Shown piece by piece: positions 25,262 to 32,894 of a DNA stretch of 44,340 nt. The notes under the pieces are model-generated. The model was given only the letters and a program-made list of their open reading frames with translations. It did no database searches and was not told where the DNA came from. The translations under genes and the position numbers were made by a program. The stretch is taken from NCBI RefSeq assembly GCF_007991455.1, contig NZ_BJYJ01000029.1, positions 1 to 44,340 on the forward strand, given 5' to 3'. The number at the start of each line of letters is the position of its first letter. The first letter of the stretch is position 1. Source of the stretch: Chryseobacterium hagamense (GTDB lineage Bacteria; Bacteroidota; Bacteroidia; Flavobacteriales; Weeksellaceae).

Positions 25262-25699
25262 TTAATTGGCGTTATGTTCAATGGTTAAGCCTTCATGGGC
25301 CAGTTCCAGCGTTTCAATGGCAACCTCGTTACCTTCGGCTTTAAGATCCGTCGACTGTAATTTCACAGGGAACGCATTCTTCACTTTCCAGGTTACGGCA
25401 GGTTCCCCGTTTTCATCAAGGAGAGAGATCGTAATGGATCTGCGCTCTACCGTATTTGCCTGCATGGTTTTGAACCAGGCATAAAATTCGTTGTCTGCCC
25501 TGAAGATTCCTCTTTTTAAAACAACAGGACTAAACTTCTGCATTCCGGGCATTTTGATCTTGCTGAAATCCGGGCTGGCTCCGTGCCTGTATTCGATGAC
25601 ATCGGTTTCGATATTTAAGCCCGACACTTCCTGGAATCCTACTTTGGTTCCGCCCCAGTCCACTTCAAAGGCAAACTTTACTAATGGGTATGTACTCAT
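25262..25699 (-). CDS. Inner tube protein, copy 1 (gp19-like, Afp1/Pvc1-like)
   Basis: A 145-residue tube protein with the same start as the copy at 23411 (MSTYPLVKFAFEVDWGGTKV) and MPGMQKFSPVVLKRGIFRAD in the variable segment. It ends GLTIEHNAN. Apart from these parts it is nearly the same as the other copy. It lies between the two longer sheath genes' transcript and the short sheath, 18 bases before the latter's start. Either copy could form the bulk of the tube. Confidence 0.93.
   Translation of the reverse strand: MSTYPLVKFAFEVDWGGTKVGFQEVSGLNIETDVIEYRHGASPDFSKIKMPGMQKFSPVVLKRGIFRADNEFYAWFKTMQANTVERRSITISLLDENGEPAVTWKVKNAFPVKLQSTDLKAEGNEVAIETLELAHEGLTIEHNAN
25338..25495. repeat. 158-base identical tract shared by the two tube genes, copy B
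   Basis: Identical to 23481-23638 (offset 1857 bases), with divergence directly outside both ends. See copy A. Confidence 0.85.
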
Positions 25700-25734
25700 A
25701 TTTTTAATTTAATTTGGGTTGATTTAATTTAAGT

Positions 25735-27453
25735 TTAAGCTTCCTGCAGCTTGTGGGAAAAACGAAGTACGATGAATTCTGCCGGACGAACCGCAGCCAT
25801 TCCGACTTCAATGATCATCCTTCCTTCCAGAATATCCTGGGCAGACATGGTTTTGTTAAGACCTACGCTTACATAATAGGCTTCCTCAGGCTTGCTTCCG
25901 GCTAATGCACCGTCTCTCCACTGCTGGTTCAGGAAATTCTCGATCATCGTCTGTATCCGGACCCAGGTATTGGCCGTATTGGGTTCGAAAACGAAACGCT
26001 CGGTGGATTTCTTCACGGATTCTTCCACCATGTTGAAGAAACGTCTTACCGACACATACCTCCACTCGTTGCTGTTGCCGTCCAGGGTTCTCGCGCCCCA
26101 AACCAGGGTTCCTTTTCCGGTGAAAGTACGGATCGCATTGATGGATTTTCCGGCAGTTGCATCTACATTGAGACCGTCCTGTTTATCCTGGGAAATTTTT
26201 TCCGTAGGTGCCACTACATAGTTAAGCCCTACGTTCGCCGGTGCCTTGAATACGCCGGAAGTACTGTCTACTTTGGCATACACACCCGCCATTGCCGACG
26301 ACGGCGCCATAACCACCTGCTTTGCAGCGATCGCATTTTTAGCCTGACTGTACAAATCCGAACTGGTGGATTTTAATGCGGCTAAACTTGCAATACCGAA
26401 TGCACCGGTTACCAGGACTTCAGCCTCATCGAATTCAAAGCTTAAGACGGTTTTTAATTTCGGATAGTAGGCGGCACCGTATTTCAGGCCCGGGGCGTTT
26501 ACTTTATCCCTGAAGACACCCTCGTCTCCTAAAACATCCATGATAACGAAACGGTCTTTCATGGATTCCGCCTGATTCAAAGCATTATTGTAAATAGAAT
26601 AAGCAGAAGCGACAGCATTAACGGCAGATCTTGCTTCTGCAGCCGTTTTAGCCAAGGTAGCAGCTTCGGCACTTTTTGTGGCCGTATCCATATATTGGTT
26701 ATAAACCGCCGCCGCCGCCTGAGCCGCCGTTTTCACCGTGACCGCCGTAGCATTCGCAATAAGGGATGCTGTTTTAGCAGCGGCAGCAACAGCCTGAGCC
26801 GCATTATAGGCCGCAATTTGGGAAGGTGTGCTGGTTTCGTTAACCGTATAGGTATTAGCCTTTGCAAGAGCCGCATTACCGGCAGCGGCGGCATCAGCAC
26901 CTGCAACAGCAGTAACTACCTGTTGAGCAGCGGCCTTAGCGTCGTTGGCTACCGTTTTATTGCTTACGGCTATTGTTTCTAAAGCCGCTGCATCCGCAAC
27001 ATCACGGGCATTGGTTACCAGACTCTGAAGATCAGGAAAAACAATCAGCGTAGGTTCATCTTCTTTTTTAAGAAGCTCAAGACCGTATGATAAAGTTTTT
27101 TCTGTTGTAGAAGTTCCTACTGCCACGGCATCGGTATAGTTTCCAACAGAAACAATATAGCAGGGCCCGCCGCCGTTGGCAAAATACATCTGCATGGCGT
27201 AGTACATTTTATAATCGCCGACATTGATCTGGGTTACGTTAGCAACACCGTCATTAAAATCGACCGCAAAATTTTCCGGATTCGCTTTTCCGAAAAGGTT
27301 TTCATATTCCAGCATTGAAGAAATCCTCGTCGGTTTCTGAGGCCCTTTTGCCGTATATCCGACAAAAGCAGGAATTGCCGTTTCAACTTGTGCTACGGAA
27401 GGCGGGAATTTGGCTTGCTCCTCCACATAGACTCCAGGGGTTTTGTAATTCAT
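25735..27453 (-). CDS. Contractile sheath protein with an alanine-rich insertion (Afp3/4-like)
   Basis: A 572-residue sheath paralogue. The ends match the short sheath closely (MNYKTPGVYVEEQAKFPPSV ... RPAEFIVLRFSHKLQEA). Between the segments LIVFPDLQSLVTNARDV and AYSIYNNALNQAESMKDRF, at about residues 150-285, it carries an extra ~135 residues made almost only of Ala, Thr, Val, Asn and Lys (AKAAAQQVVTAVAGADAAAA; AAYNAAQAVAAAAKTASLIA), likely long helices. The short sheath has just a few residues there. The insertion lies in the outward-facing domain of sheath folds by analogy, so it may decorate the particle surface. The gene starts 79 bases after the third sheath. Confidence 0.93.
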   Translation of the reverse strand: MNYKTPGVYVEEQAKFPPSVAQVETAIPAFVGYTAKGPQKPTRISSMLEYENLFGKANPENFAVDFNDGVANVTQINVGDYKMYYAMQMYFANGGGPCYIVSVGNYTDAVAVGTSTTEKTLSYGLELLKKEDEPTLIVFPDLQSLVTNARDVADAAALETIAVSNKTVANDAKAAAQQVVTAVAGADAAAAGNAALAKANTYTVNETSTPSQIAAYNAAQAVAAAAKTASLIANATAVTVKTAAQAAAAVYNQYMDTATKSAEAATLAKTAAEARSAVNAVASAYSIYNNALNQAESMKDRFVIMDVLGDEGVFRDKVNAPGLKYGAAYYPKLKTVLSFEFDEAEVLVTGAFGIASLAALKSTSSDLYSQAKNAIAAKQVVMAPSSAMAGVYAKVDSTSGVFKAPANVGLNYVVAPTEKISQDKQDGLNVDATAGKSINAIRTFTGKGTLVWGARTLDGNSNEWRYVSVRRFFNMVEESVKKSTERFVFEPNTANTWVRIQTMIENFLNQQWRDGALAGSKPEEAYYVSVGLNKTMSAQDILEGRMIIEVGMAAVRPAEFIVLRFSHKLQEA

Positions 27454-27532
27454 TTGTTAAAATTTAAAGTTAATATTAATTATTCCTCGGAGCAGACTCC
27501 GAATGGTTATCCTGAACGGATCTTTATTTTTT

Positions 27533-29239
27533 TTAAGATGGTTGTAACTGATGGGAGAAATTCAGGACGATGAATTCTGCCGGACGTACCAGGGCTACCT
27601 TTATGTTAATATTCATGGTTTTCGGCCTGGTTTCATCGCCTGCGGCCTCAACATGGTAAGCTTCCTCCGGTGTGCTGCCTGCCAGGGCTCCGTCTTTCCA
27701 CTGCCGGTTCAGGAAATTCTCCACCGTTGTTTTGGCGTGTATCCAGGTAAGGGAAATGTTGGGTTTGTCCATGTATTCTTTCACCAGTACCTGGTCCAGT
27801 GCGTACCGGATCATGTCATAATACCGGCGGACCTGTATGTACTTCCACGTATTGTCCTTTCCATCCCCGGTTTTATCTTTCCCGGAGAGTGTTCTTGCGC
27901 CCCAGACCAGGTTGCCTTTTCCGCTGAAAGTACGGATCGCATTGATGGATTTCCCGGTAGAATGGATGTTGAGATCCGACTGTTCCTGATCCGAAATTTT
28001 TTCCGTCGGGGCAGTTACGTAATGAAGACCAACGTTGGCAGGCGCTTTCCAAGGGCCTTTCATCCGGTCTGTCCTCGCGTAAACGCCGGCCATGGCTGAA
28101 GACGGAGGCAGAATCACTTTTAAAGCCTGCATCGCTTCTTTCACCTGACTGTATAATCCGGAACGGGAAGATTCCAGGTCTCTAAAAAGGATTCCGTCGG
28201 CCTCTCCTTTCTCGTCTTTTGCATTGAGAACGGCTGTTTTCAGTGCCTCAAACTCTCCGTCAAAAAGGGGTGCATTTTCATCAAAATCATAAATAACGCC
28301 ATCATAAAGGGCACCCGAAAGACCTTTGGCATTATTAATTGTAGTCGTTAAATCAACTTTTACATCTGCTGTTTCTTTCACTTTTTCTGCAATGGCAATC
28401 GCCTGATCCATTAAGCCGGCAAGGACAAAGGCGTTCTCCGATCCGCTTGAGATTTCATCCGCTGCCAGCATTTTCAGCCGGTCGATAGCGGCAATCTCGT
28501 CTGCATAAAAAGCGGCACTGCTCTGTCCGGCTGCCTGTAAACCGGTATGGGTTATCGGCGTCCGGGTTTCATCAAAAGTATAGTTCAGGACGGTTTCCAG
28601 ATGAGGAAAGTAAGCGGCTGCGTGAGAAGCATCGGCAACAGCCGGGTTTATTTCGCTCCTGAAGCGTTCAACCGTATTTTTATTATCTGATTTTATAACG
28701 GAATTGCCGTAATAGGTATCCAGTAGGGCAAACCGGTTCCGGGTTTCATCGCCGGCTTTGGCGATCACATGATTGTAAAGCGCATAAAAATCATCCTGAA
28801 CTGCCAGCGAAACGGCATCCGGGAATACCAGCAGGAGCGGCTGTGTTATGGTATCCGTCATAGACAGCCCTGTTTCCAGAGCAGATCGCTGCACGCCTGA
28901 TGATGCCGAACCGTAAGTTCCTGCCGAAACGATATAACACGGGCCGCCGCCATTGGCGAAATACAGCTGGAGTGAATAATACATCAGGAAGTTTACCTGC
29001 GGCGCAATAAGCGTTACTCCTTCTTTTGTATCTTTCAGGACGATATTTTCTTTCTTTGCCTTTCCGAAGTATTGTTCGTATTCTAAAAGGGAGCTGATTT
29101 TGAAGGGTTCCGTAGAATTGGCAGGCTGCACCTCGGTGTACCCGATGAATGCCGGTACTGCTGATTCCGATAAAGAAACCGAATAAGGGAGCCTCGCATT
29201 TTCCAGAATGGAAACGCCCGGAGTAGTTGGATTTGGCAT
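27533..29239 (-). CDS. Contractile sheath protein, divergent copy (Afp3/4-like)
   Basis: A 568-residue sheath-family protein, the most divergent of the three. It begins MPNPTTPGVSILENARLPYS and ends RPAEFIVLNFSHQLQPS. It keeps VPAFIGYTE, GGGPCYIVSAG, TFSGKGNLVWGARTLSGKDK and AYHVEAAGDE. Its insertion, at about residues 237-358 (LKMLAADEISSGSENAFVLA...KDEKGEADGILFRDLE), lies elsewhere than in the Ala-rich copy and is acidic. In AFP the third sheath gene product caps one end of the sheath or contacts the baseplate; a similar specialised role is likely. It follows the DUF4255 gene closely. Confidence 0.92.
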   Translation of the reverse strand: MPNPTTPGVSILENARLPYSVSLSESAVPAFIGYTEVQPANSTEPFKISSLLEYEQYFGKAKKENIVLKDTKEGVTLIAPQVNFLMYYSLQLYFANGGGPCYIVSAGTYGSASSGVQRSALETGLSMTDTITQPLLLVFPDAVSLAVQDDFYALYNHVIAKAGDETRNRFALLDTYYGNSVIKSDNKNTVERFRSEINPAVADASHAAAYFPHLETVLNYTFDETRTPITHTGLQAAGQSSAAFYADEIAAIDRLKMLAADEISSGSENAFVLAGLMDQAIAIAEKVKETADVKVDLTTTINNAKGLSGALYDGVIYDFDENAPLFDGEFEALKTAVLNAKDEKGEADGILFRDLESSRSGLYSQVKEAMQALKVILPPSSAMAGVYARTDRMKGPWKAPANVGLHYVTAPTEKISDQEQSDLNIHSTGKSINAIRTFSGKGNLVWGARTLSGKDKTGDGKDNTWKYIQVRRYYDMIRYALDQVLVKEYMDKPNISLTWIHAKTTVENFLNRQWKDGALAGSTPEEAYHVEAAGDETRPKTMNINIKVALVRPAEFIVLNFSHQLQPS

Positions 29240-29276
29240 GTTTTAAATTTAAATTAAAGGTTATTCGTTTTTATGG

Positions 29277-29846
29277 TTAGGGCTGATCAACCGCAATGCT
29301 TCTGATATCCACCTGGTCGATCAGGGCAACATCTGAAGGGCCTGCCCCTTCTATCTTGATGACACTTATTTTGTACAGAACCGATGGCATCACTTTTCCG
29401 CCCAACAGTCCCCAGACATAGCTCAGCTGCTCAAAAGGAACCGAATGCATTTCGGTCCTGAAACTGAAATCTTTGCTGCGGTCATTTCCCATATCCACGT
29501 ATTTTAATACATTATTGGCCTGGATCACTTCAATCACTTTCGAGATACTGGCCAATGCACCTTCATAAGATGATCTGTTGGCTGAGATCATTACATACAG
29601 GTTGATGTAGGCAGGATCTCTCATTTCATATCTAAGGGCTGTTCCGCCTGCCATGATCTTGCTGTATCTCGGGGCATTTTTCAGGGTGGGTTCTTCCTGA
29701 ACATTCAGCAGAGTGATGATTACCTTATCGCTCAGGCCCGAAGTACCGTCATCATGCTTGGCAACGTCTGCCACAACAACACTATCTTCAATAATGTCTG
29801 CCGTATTCAGCTTGTCCTTTAAAACGTTCAATACTTTGCTTATCAT
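29277..29846 (-). CDS. DUF4255 (Pvc16-like) tail terminator/cap protein
   Basis: A 189-residue protein beginning MISKVLNVLKDKLNTADI. I chose the ATG at 29846 over an upstream one at 30002 because homologues begin this way and because a good promoter (29872-29904) lies between the two. Family features include VIITLLNVQEEPTLKNAPRY, INLYVMISANRSSYEGALAS and EQLSYVWGLLGGKVMPSVLY. DUF4255 proteins (Afp16/Pvc16) cap the distal end of tube and sheath and set particle completion. It is the first gene of the minus-strand structural operon. Confidence 0.9.
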   Translation of the reverse strand: MISKVLNVLKDKLNTADIIEDSVVVADVAKHDDGTSGLSDKVIITLLNVQEEPTLKNAPRYSKIMAGGTALRYEMRDPAYINLYVMISANRSSYEGALASISKVIEVIQANNVLKYVDMGNDRSKDFSFRTEMHSVPFEQLSYVWGLLGGKVMPSVLYKISVIKIEGAGPSDVALIDQVDIRSIAVDQP

Positions 29847-29871
29847 AATTTTGTTCTTTCGTATTATGGTG

Positions 29872-29904
29872 CAAACATACAATTCCGGTTCGTCAGAAGA
29901 CAAA
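29872..29904 (-). promoter_or_regulatory. Promoter of the eCIS structural operon
   Basis: On the minus strand TATGTTTG (29879-29872) matches the Bacteroidota -7 box TAnnTTTG. A TTTG at 29904-29901 stands 21 bases upstream, near the expected -33 position. The ATG at 29846 lies 26 bases below the -7 box, giving a short leader. Confidence 0.6.
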
Positions 29905-30413
29905 CATTTCAGGGTCCCAAACCTGTCTTTGCAGTAAATGGAATTTTTATTTTCAACTAAAAAAGAATAAAAATAACGATTTAAATAATTAATAATCAAC
30001 ACTTTATTTTACCGACAGAAATATTTAAAATAAAAGAATATCCTGCTGCTGGGTTGCTGTAGTAAATCCAGACAGGGTGATTATTTCAATTTCACCGTCA
30101 ATCTGAACCGGAGCTAAAAGATGATCTGTAAGTTAGAAAAGAGAAGCCGACGGCCGGAAGTTCTATAGGTTCAGCTACTGCCGGAGCTCCCGGGTATTTA
30201 AAACATGATTTACCTGTCGGGCTGTTTTTACTTTTTAATTAAAATAAAAGTCAGTTGAAATTCATTCAGCTAAGCCTGCGGGATTTCATGATGTCCTGTT
30301 GATGCCAAAACGTAAAATACAGGTTACTGAAAAAGGATCCAAAACAAAGTTCCCCCTTTGATCAAGTGACAAACGATTTAGCCTGATCATCAGCCCCTCC
30401 TCTTTTCGACAAA

Positions 30414-30452
30414 AGAAACTTCCGGCATCCGGCATCCTTTTTCCAGCTCATT
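30414..30452. repeat. Dispersed intergenic repeat, copy 2
   Basis: GAAACTTCCGGCATCC, then a second GGCATCC and TTTTTCCAGC. See copy 1. Confidence 0.5.
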
Positions 30453-30578
30453 ACCTGATTTCTATTTCGGGTTTCACGTTGGGTTTATGCCGGGCGGTTC
30501 TGGCAGATCTGACGTTTCTCTCCACTGCAAAGACTGAACGGAGAGTCCGAATCATTCGTCAAACGGATTTTCTTCTTT

Positions 30579-30586
30579 TAATTTTG
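30579..30586 (+). promoter_or_regulatory. -7 promoter element TAATTTTG
   Basis: It matches TAnnTTTG and ends 25 bases before the ATG of the Cys-rich gene, a spacing like that of the divergent eCIS promoter. A convincing -33 box is not visible. Confidence 0.5.
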
Positions 30587-30611
30587 ACCCCACAATTTAA
30601 AACCTAATCCA

Positions 30612-30926
30612 ATGAATATTAAGAAAATTTTCGGCCAGCGCAATGAGATCATCGGCGGCCATTTCAACGAACTCCGCTCGAAACTGGGACTTGCGGATCA
30701 AAACGAAGAATATGTCTTTGCCGTAAGAGAAGAAATCTGCAATGCCTGCCCTCTGAAAAACGGCAACAACTGCGATACCCAGAAATGGATCAACCCGCAG
30801 ACCATGGAAGTGGCAACTGCCCCGAAAGAAGGCTTCATCAGAGGCTGCGGATGCAGGCTGAGCGCCAAACAGAAATCAAAAGCCAGCCTTTGCCCTGCCG
30901 GATTCTGGGGCGGGGAATTCAACTAG
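30612..30926 (+). CDS. Small cysteine-rich protein, eCIS-linked
   Basis: A 104-residue protein beginning MNIKKIFGQRNEIIGGHFNE. The middle and C-terminal parts hold six cysteines: CNACPLKNGNNC, then GCGCRLSAKQKSK and LCPAGFWGGEF. The CxxC, CxC and CP pairs suggest a zinc knuckle or other metal site. I do not recognise a function; similar small Cys-rich proteins occur by phage-tail-like genes in Bacteroidota. It is co-directional with the tape-measure gene 49 bases downstream, suggesting one transcript. No signal peptide or membrane segment. Confidence 0.75.
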   Translation: MNIKKIFGQRNEIIGGHFNELRSKLGLADQNEEYVFAVREEICNACPLKNGNNCDTQKWINPQTMEVATAPKEGFIRGCGCRLSAKQKSKASLCPAGFWGGEFN

Positions 30927-30975
30927 AACCCAATCATCCGGCAGCAGTCACCTTGTTTAATCAAATTTCCTTTAC

Positions 30976-32460
30976 ATGAACCAGGACCATATCATCAGGA
31001 AAGTTTTTGTTGAAATTACCGTCGGCAACAAAGAAAAGGCCTACAGCATCAAAGACGGCATCAGCAGCTTTTTGTCTGTTGAGGTTTTTCCGGAAATCGA
31101 AAAGTATGTTGATGCCCTGGAACGCAGATTTCCGGGCCAAACCTTGCAGATCCCCAAACTGGATCTGGATCTGGAGGTAAAGAACAGTGCGCTGAATACC
31201 GAGCTGAAAAATACAATCATTCAGCATTTTAAGGAAGAATTGTCGGCAATTGCCGAACCGGTTTTAAATGAGGAGCAGGAACCGGAAAACAGCACCGCAG
31301 CCCAGCTTGTCGGAAGTACGGAAAAAATGATCCGGACCCTGATCTATTTTCTGGAATATGGCTCGCTGCCCTGGTGGAACCCTGACAAAAGAGGGATTGA
31401 TTTCCTCGACCCTGCGGTATTCGACACCCTGATTTCAGCCGACCGTTTCCTTCAGATGATGAAGCCTGCCTTACAGAAACAAATCGTACGGGACCGGCTC
31501 ATTCATCAGTTGCCGGATGTTCAGATTGCCCAGTTGTGCCGGGTGCTTGTGAAAGATCAGAAAACGGACATCAGCCCGGAGCCGGAGACAATCCGTTTGA
31601 TCCCGGCACTCACCCTACCTGACCGGACGATGGTCTGGCAACTGATATTGCATTCGGTATCAGCATATACGGCTCCTTCAAGCGATAAGTTCCGGGAATA
31701 TCTGATCCGGCAAATTGTAAAAGCAATAACGGCGGGAACACTGCAGGCGGAAACCATCCGGAAGAACCTGAAGACGATTATGCAGGTATTTCCTTTCCTT
31801 AAAAAAGAGGAGGTTGAGAAGGAGATTACAGAAATCCTGAAAATCAGTCAGCCCGACCCCACGGAAAATGCAAAACCCTTTTCAGAAACCATTCATCAGG
31901 AAGAGCTGTCCTTTTTTGAAAAACCAGCATCGGAAGAAAGCATTCATGAAGAAGCCGTACCTGATGACGGACAGTACGTTGCACATGCCGGACTTATCCT
32001 GATCCATCCGTTCATCAAACCTTTTTTTGAGCACTGCGGAATTCTGGATCCGAAAACCCGGCAGCTCCTCGATCCGGAACTGGGGGCCCATCTGCTGCAT
32101 TACCTTGCTACCGGAAAGACCAACGCCCCCGAATATGAGATGGTTTTTGAGAAATTCCTGTGCAATATCCCGGCGCACCAACCCATCAGCCGGCACGTTA
32201 AGCTGTCGCGCAAGCACAAGACGGAGGCTAAAAACGTTATCGAAAGCGTCAGGCACAACTGGAGCCCGATGAAAAATTCATCCGCCGCCTTGCTGCAGAA
32301 CGAGTTTTTCCAGCGTCCGGGCAAACTGGTCGTCACCGACTATGATTATACCCTCACGGTAGAACGGAAAACCCAGGACATCCTGCTGGACAGGCTGGCC
32401 TGGGGCATCGGCCTGGTGAAGCTGCCCTGGAAGGAAAAGTTTATGTATGTGAACTGGTGA
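30976..32460 (+). CDS. Contractile injection system tape-measure protein (Afp14/CIS_TMP-like)
   Basis: A 494-residue protein. It begins MNQDHIIRKVFVEITVGNKE and has FPEIEKYVDALERRFPGQTL near residue 37, as in the eCIS tape-measure family. The C-terminal block GLILIHPFIKPFFEHCGILD (about residue 338) and LLHYLATGKTNAPEYEMVFE followed by KFLCNIP is its hallmark. The end has SPMKNSSAALLQNEFFQRPG and ITV-like strands to WKEKFMYVNW. These proteins set the length of tube and sheath. It is encoded apart from the structural operon on the other strand. The usual AAA+ ATPase neighbour is not in this window. Confidence 0.88.
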   Translation: MNQDHIIRKVFVEITVGNKEKAYSIKDGISSFLSVEVFPEIEKYVDALERRFPGQTLQIPKLDLDLEVKNSALNTELKNTIIQHFKEELSAIAEPVLNEEQEPENSTAAQLVGSTEKMIRTLIYFLEYGSLPWWNPDKRGIDFLDPAVFDTLISADRFLQMMKPALQKQIVRDRLIHQLPDVQIAQLCRVLVKDQKTDISPEPETIRLIPALTLPDRTMVWQLILHSVSAYTAPSSDKFREYLIRQIVKAITAGTLQAETIRKNLKTIMQVFPFLKKEEVEKEITEILKISQPDPTENAKPFSETIHQEELSFFEKPASEESIHEEAVPDDGQYVAHAGLILIHPFIKPFFEHCGILDPKTRQLLDPELGAHLLHYLATGKTNAPEYEMVFEKFLCNIPAHQPISRHVKLSRKHKTEAKNVIESVRHNWSPMKNSSAALLQNEFFQRPGKLVVTDYDYTLTVERKTQDILLDRLAWGIGLVKLPWKEKFMYVNW

Positions 32461-32467
32461 GTAAAGA

Positions 32468-32505
32468 CTGGAAGAGGGAAGCCTGGTGCCGGAAGTACTT
32501 TCAGT
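32468..32505. repeat. Dispersed intergenic repeat, copy 3 (inverted)
   Basis: The reverse complement reads AAAGTACTTCCGGCACC, a short gap and CCCTCTTCCAG. Less conserved than copies 1 and 2. Confidence 0.4.
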
Positions 32506-32718
32506 TAAGATACTTACAGGATTTATGCATATTAAAATGATTTTTTTATCAGGTCAAATAAAAATTTCATAAAAACCTCAATCATTCCTTTTTAATTAAA
32601 CTACTGAATGTGAATTAATTATATCATACCCAAATTAAACAGATCTAACCTGATTTTAAAATTAAACTGAACTTTTAAAATATAATTTAACCTGAAAACC
32701 GAAACACGGGAGCAAAGC

Positions 32719-32768
32719 CTGAAGCGGCCCGGCATTACCGATTACCAACCGGCCGGGCATGGCTTCAG
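32719..32768 (+). promoter_or_regulatory. GC-rich hairpin in the effector leader
   Basis: CTGAAGC...CCCGGC and GCCGGGC..GCTTCAG pair with one internal mismatch loop. It ends 127 bases before the effector ATG; the GC-rich hairpin of the left-edge effector (2315-2368) stands 128 bases before its ATG, although the stem sequences differ. Function unknown: terminator, attenuator or regulator site. Confidence 0.4.
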
Positions 32769-32894
32769 ATGATTTAACCTAAAAACACTTTAACCGGTCC
32801 GGTCCTTCCCGATCATCCGGTAGTATAGAGCACTGCCGATATCGCCGTGCTTTATATTACTTTAAAAGCAAATTCAAATAAAAACATCAAGTCC

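Larger units (their letters stand above)
30003..30611. other. Divergent intergenic region between eCIS operon and plus-strand genes
   Basis: About 600 bases without a supported gene. It holds one copy of the dispersed intergenic repeat (about 30414-30452) and a likely promoter for the plus-strand genes at its right end. No operator resembling 5568-5586 was noticed, so direct control of this operon by the S24 repressor is not shown. Confidence 0.5.
32461..32894. other. Intergenic leader upstream of the effector gene
   Basis: About 430 bases. It holds an inverted copy of the dispersed repeat (about 32468-32505), a run of A/T-rich sequence and a GC-rich imperfect hairpin (32719-32768). No TAnnTTTG element at a good distance was found, so the effector may be read through from the tape-measure gene. 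Confidence 0.5.

Noticed and set aside
25735..27453. The alanine-rich part of the sheath as a frameshift or separate gene
   Set aside because: The frame is open through it and both flanks align with the other sheath proteins, so it is an in-frame insertion.
29847..30002. An upstream ATG giving the DUF4255 protein 52 more residues
   Set aside because: The promoter elements at 29872-29904 lie inside this extension and the family begins at MISKVLN.
6414..32460. The particle locus as a prophage or a type VI secretion system
   Set aside because: There are no capsid, portal or terminase genes, and no TssJLM membrane complex; three sheaths, DUF4255, DUF5908 and the eCIS tape measure point to an extracellular contractile injection system.
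32847..32894. An upstream ATG giving the effector 16 more residues
   Set aside because: The paralogue at the left edge starts at the equivalent of 32895, and nothing in its upstream sequence matches the extra residues.
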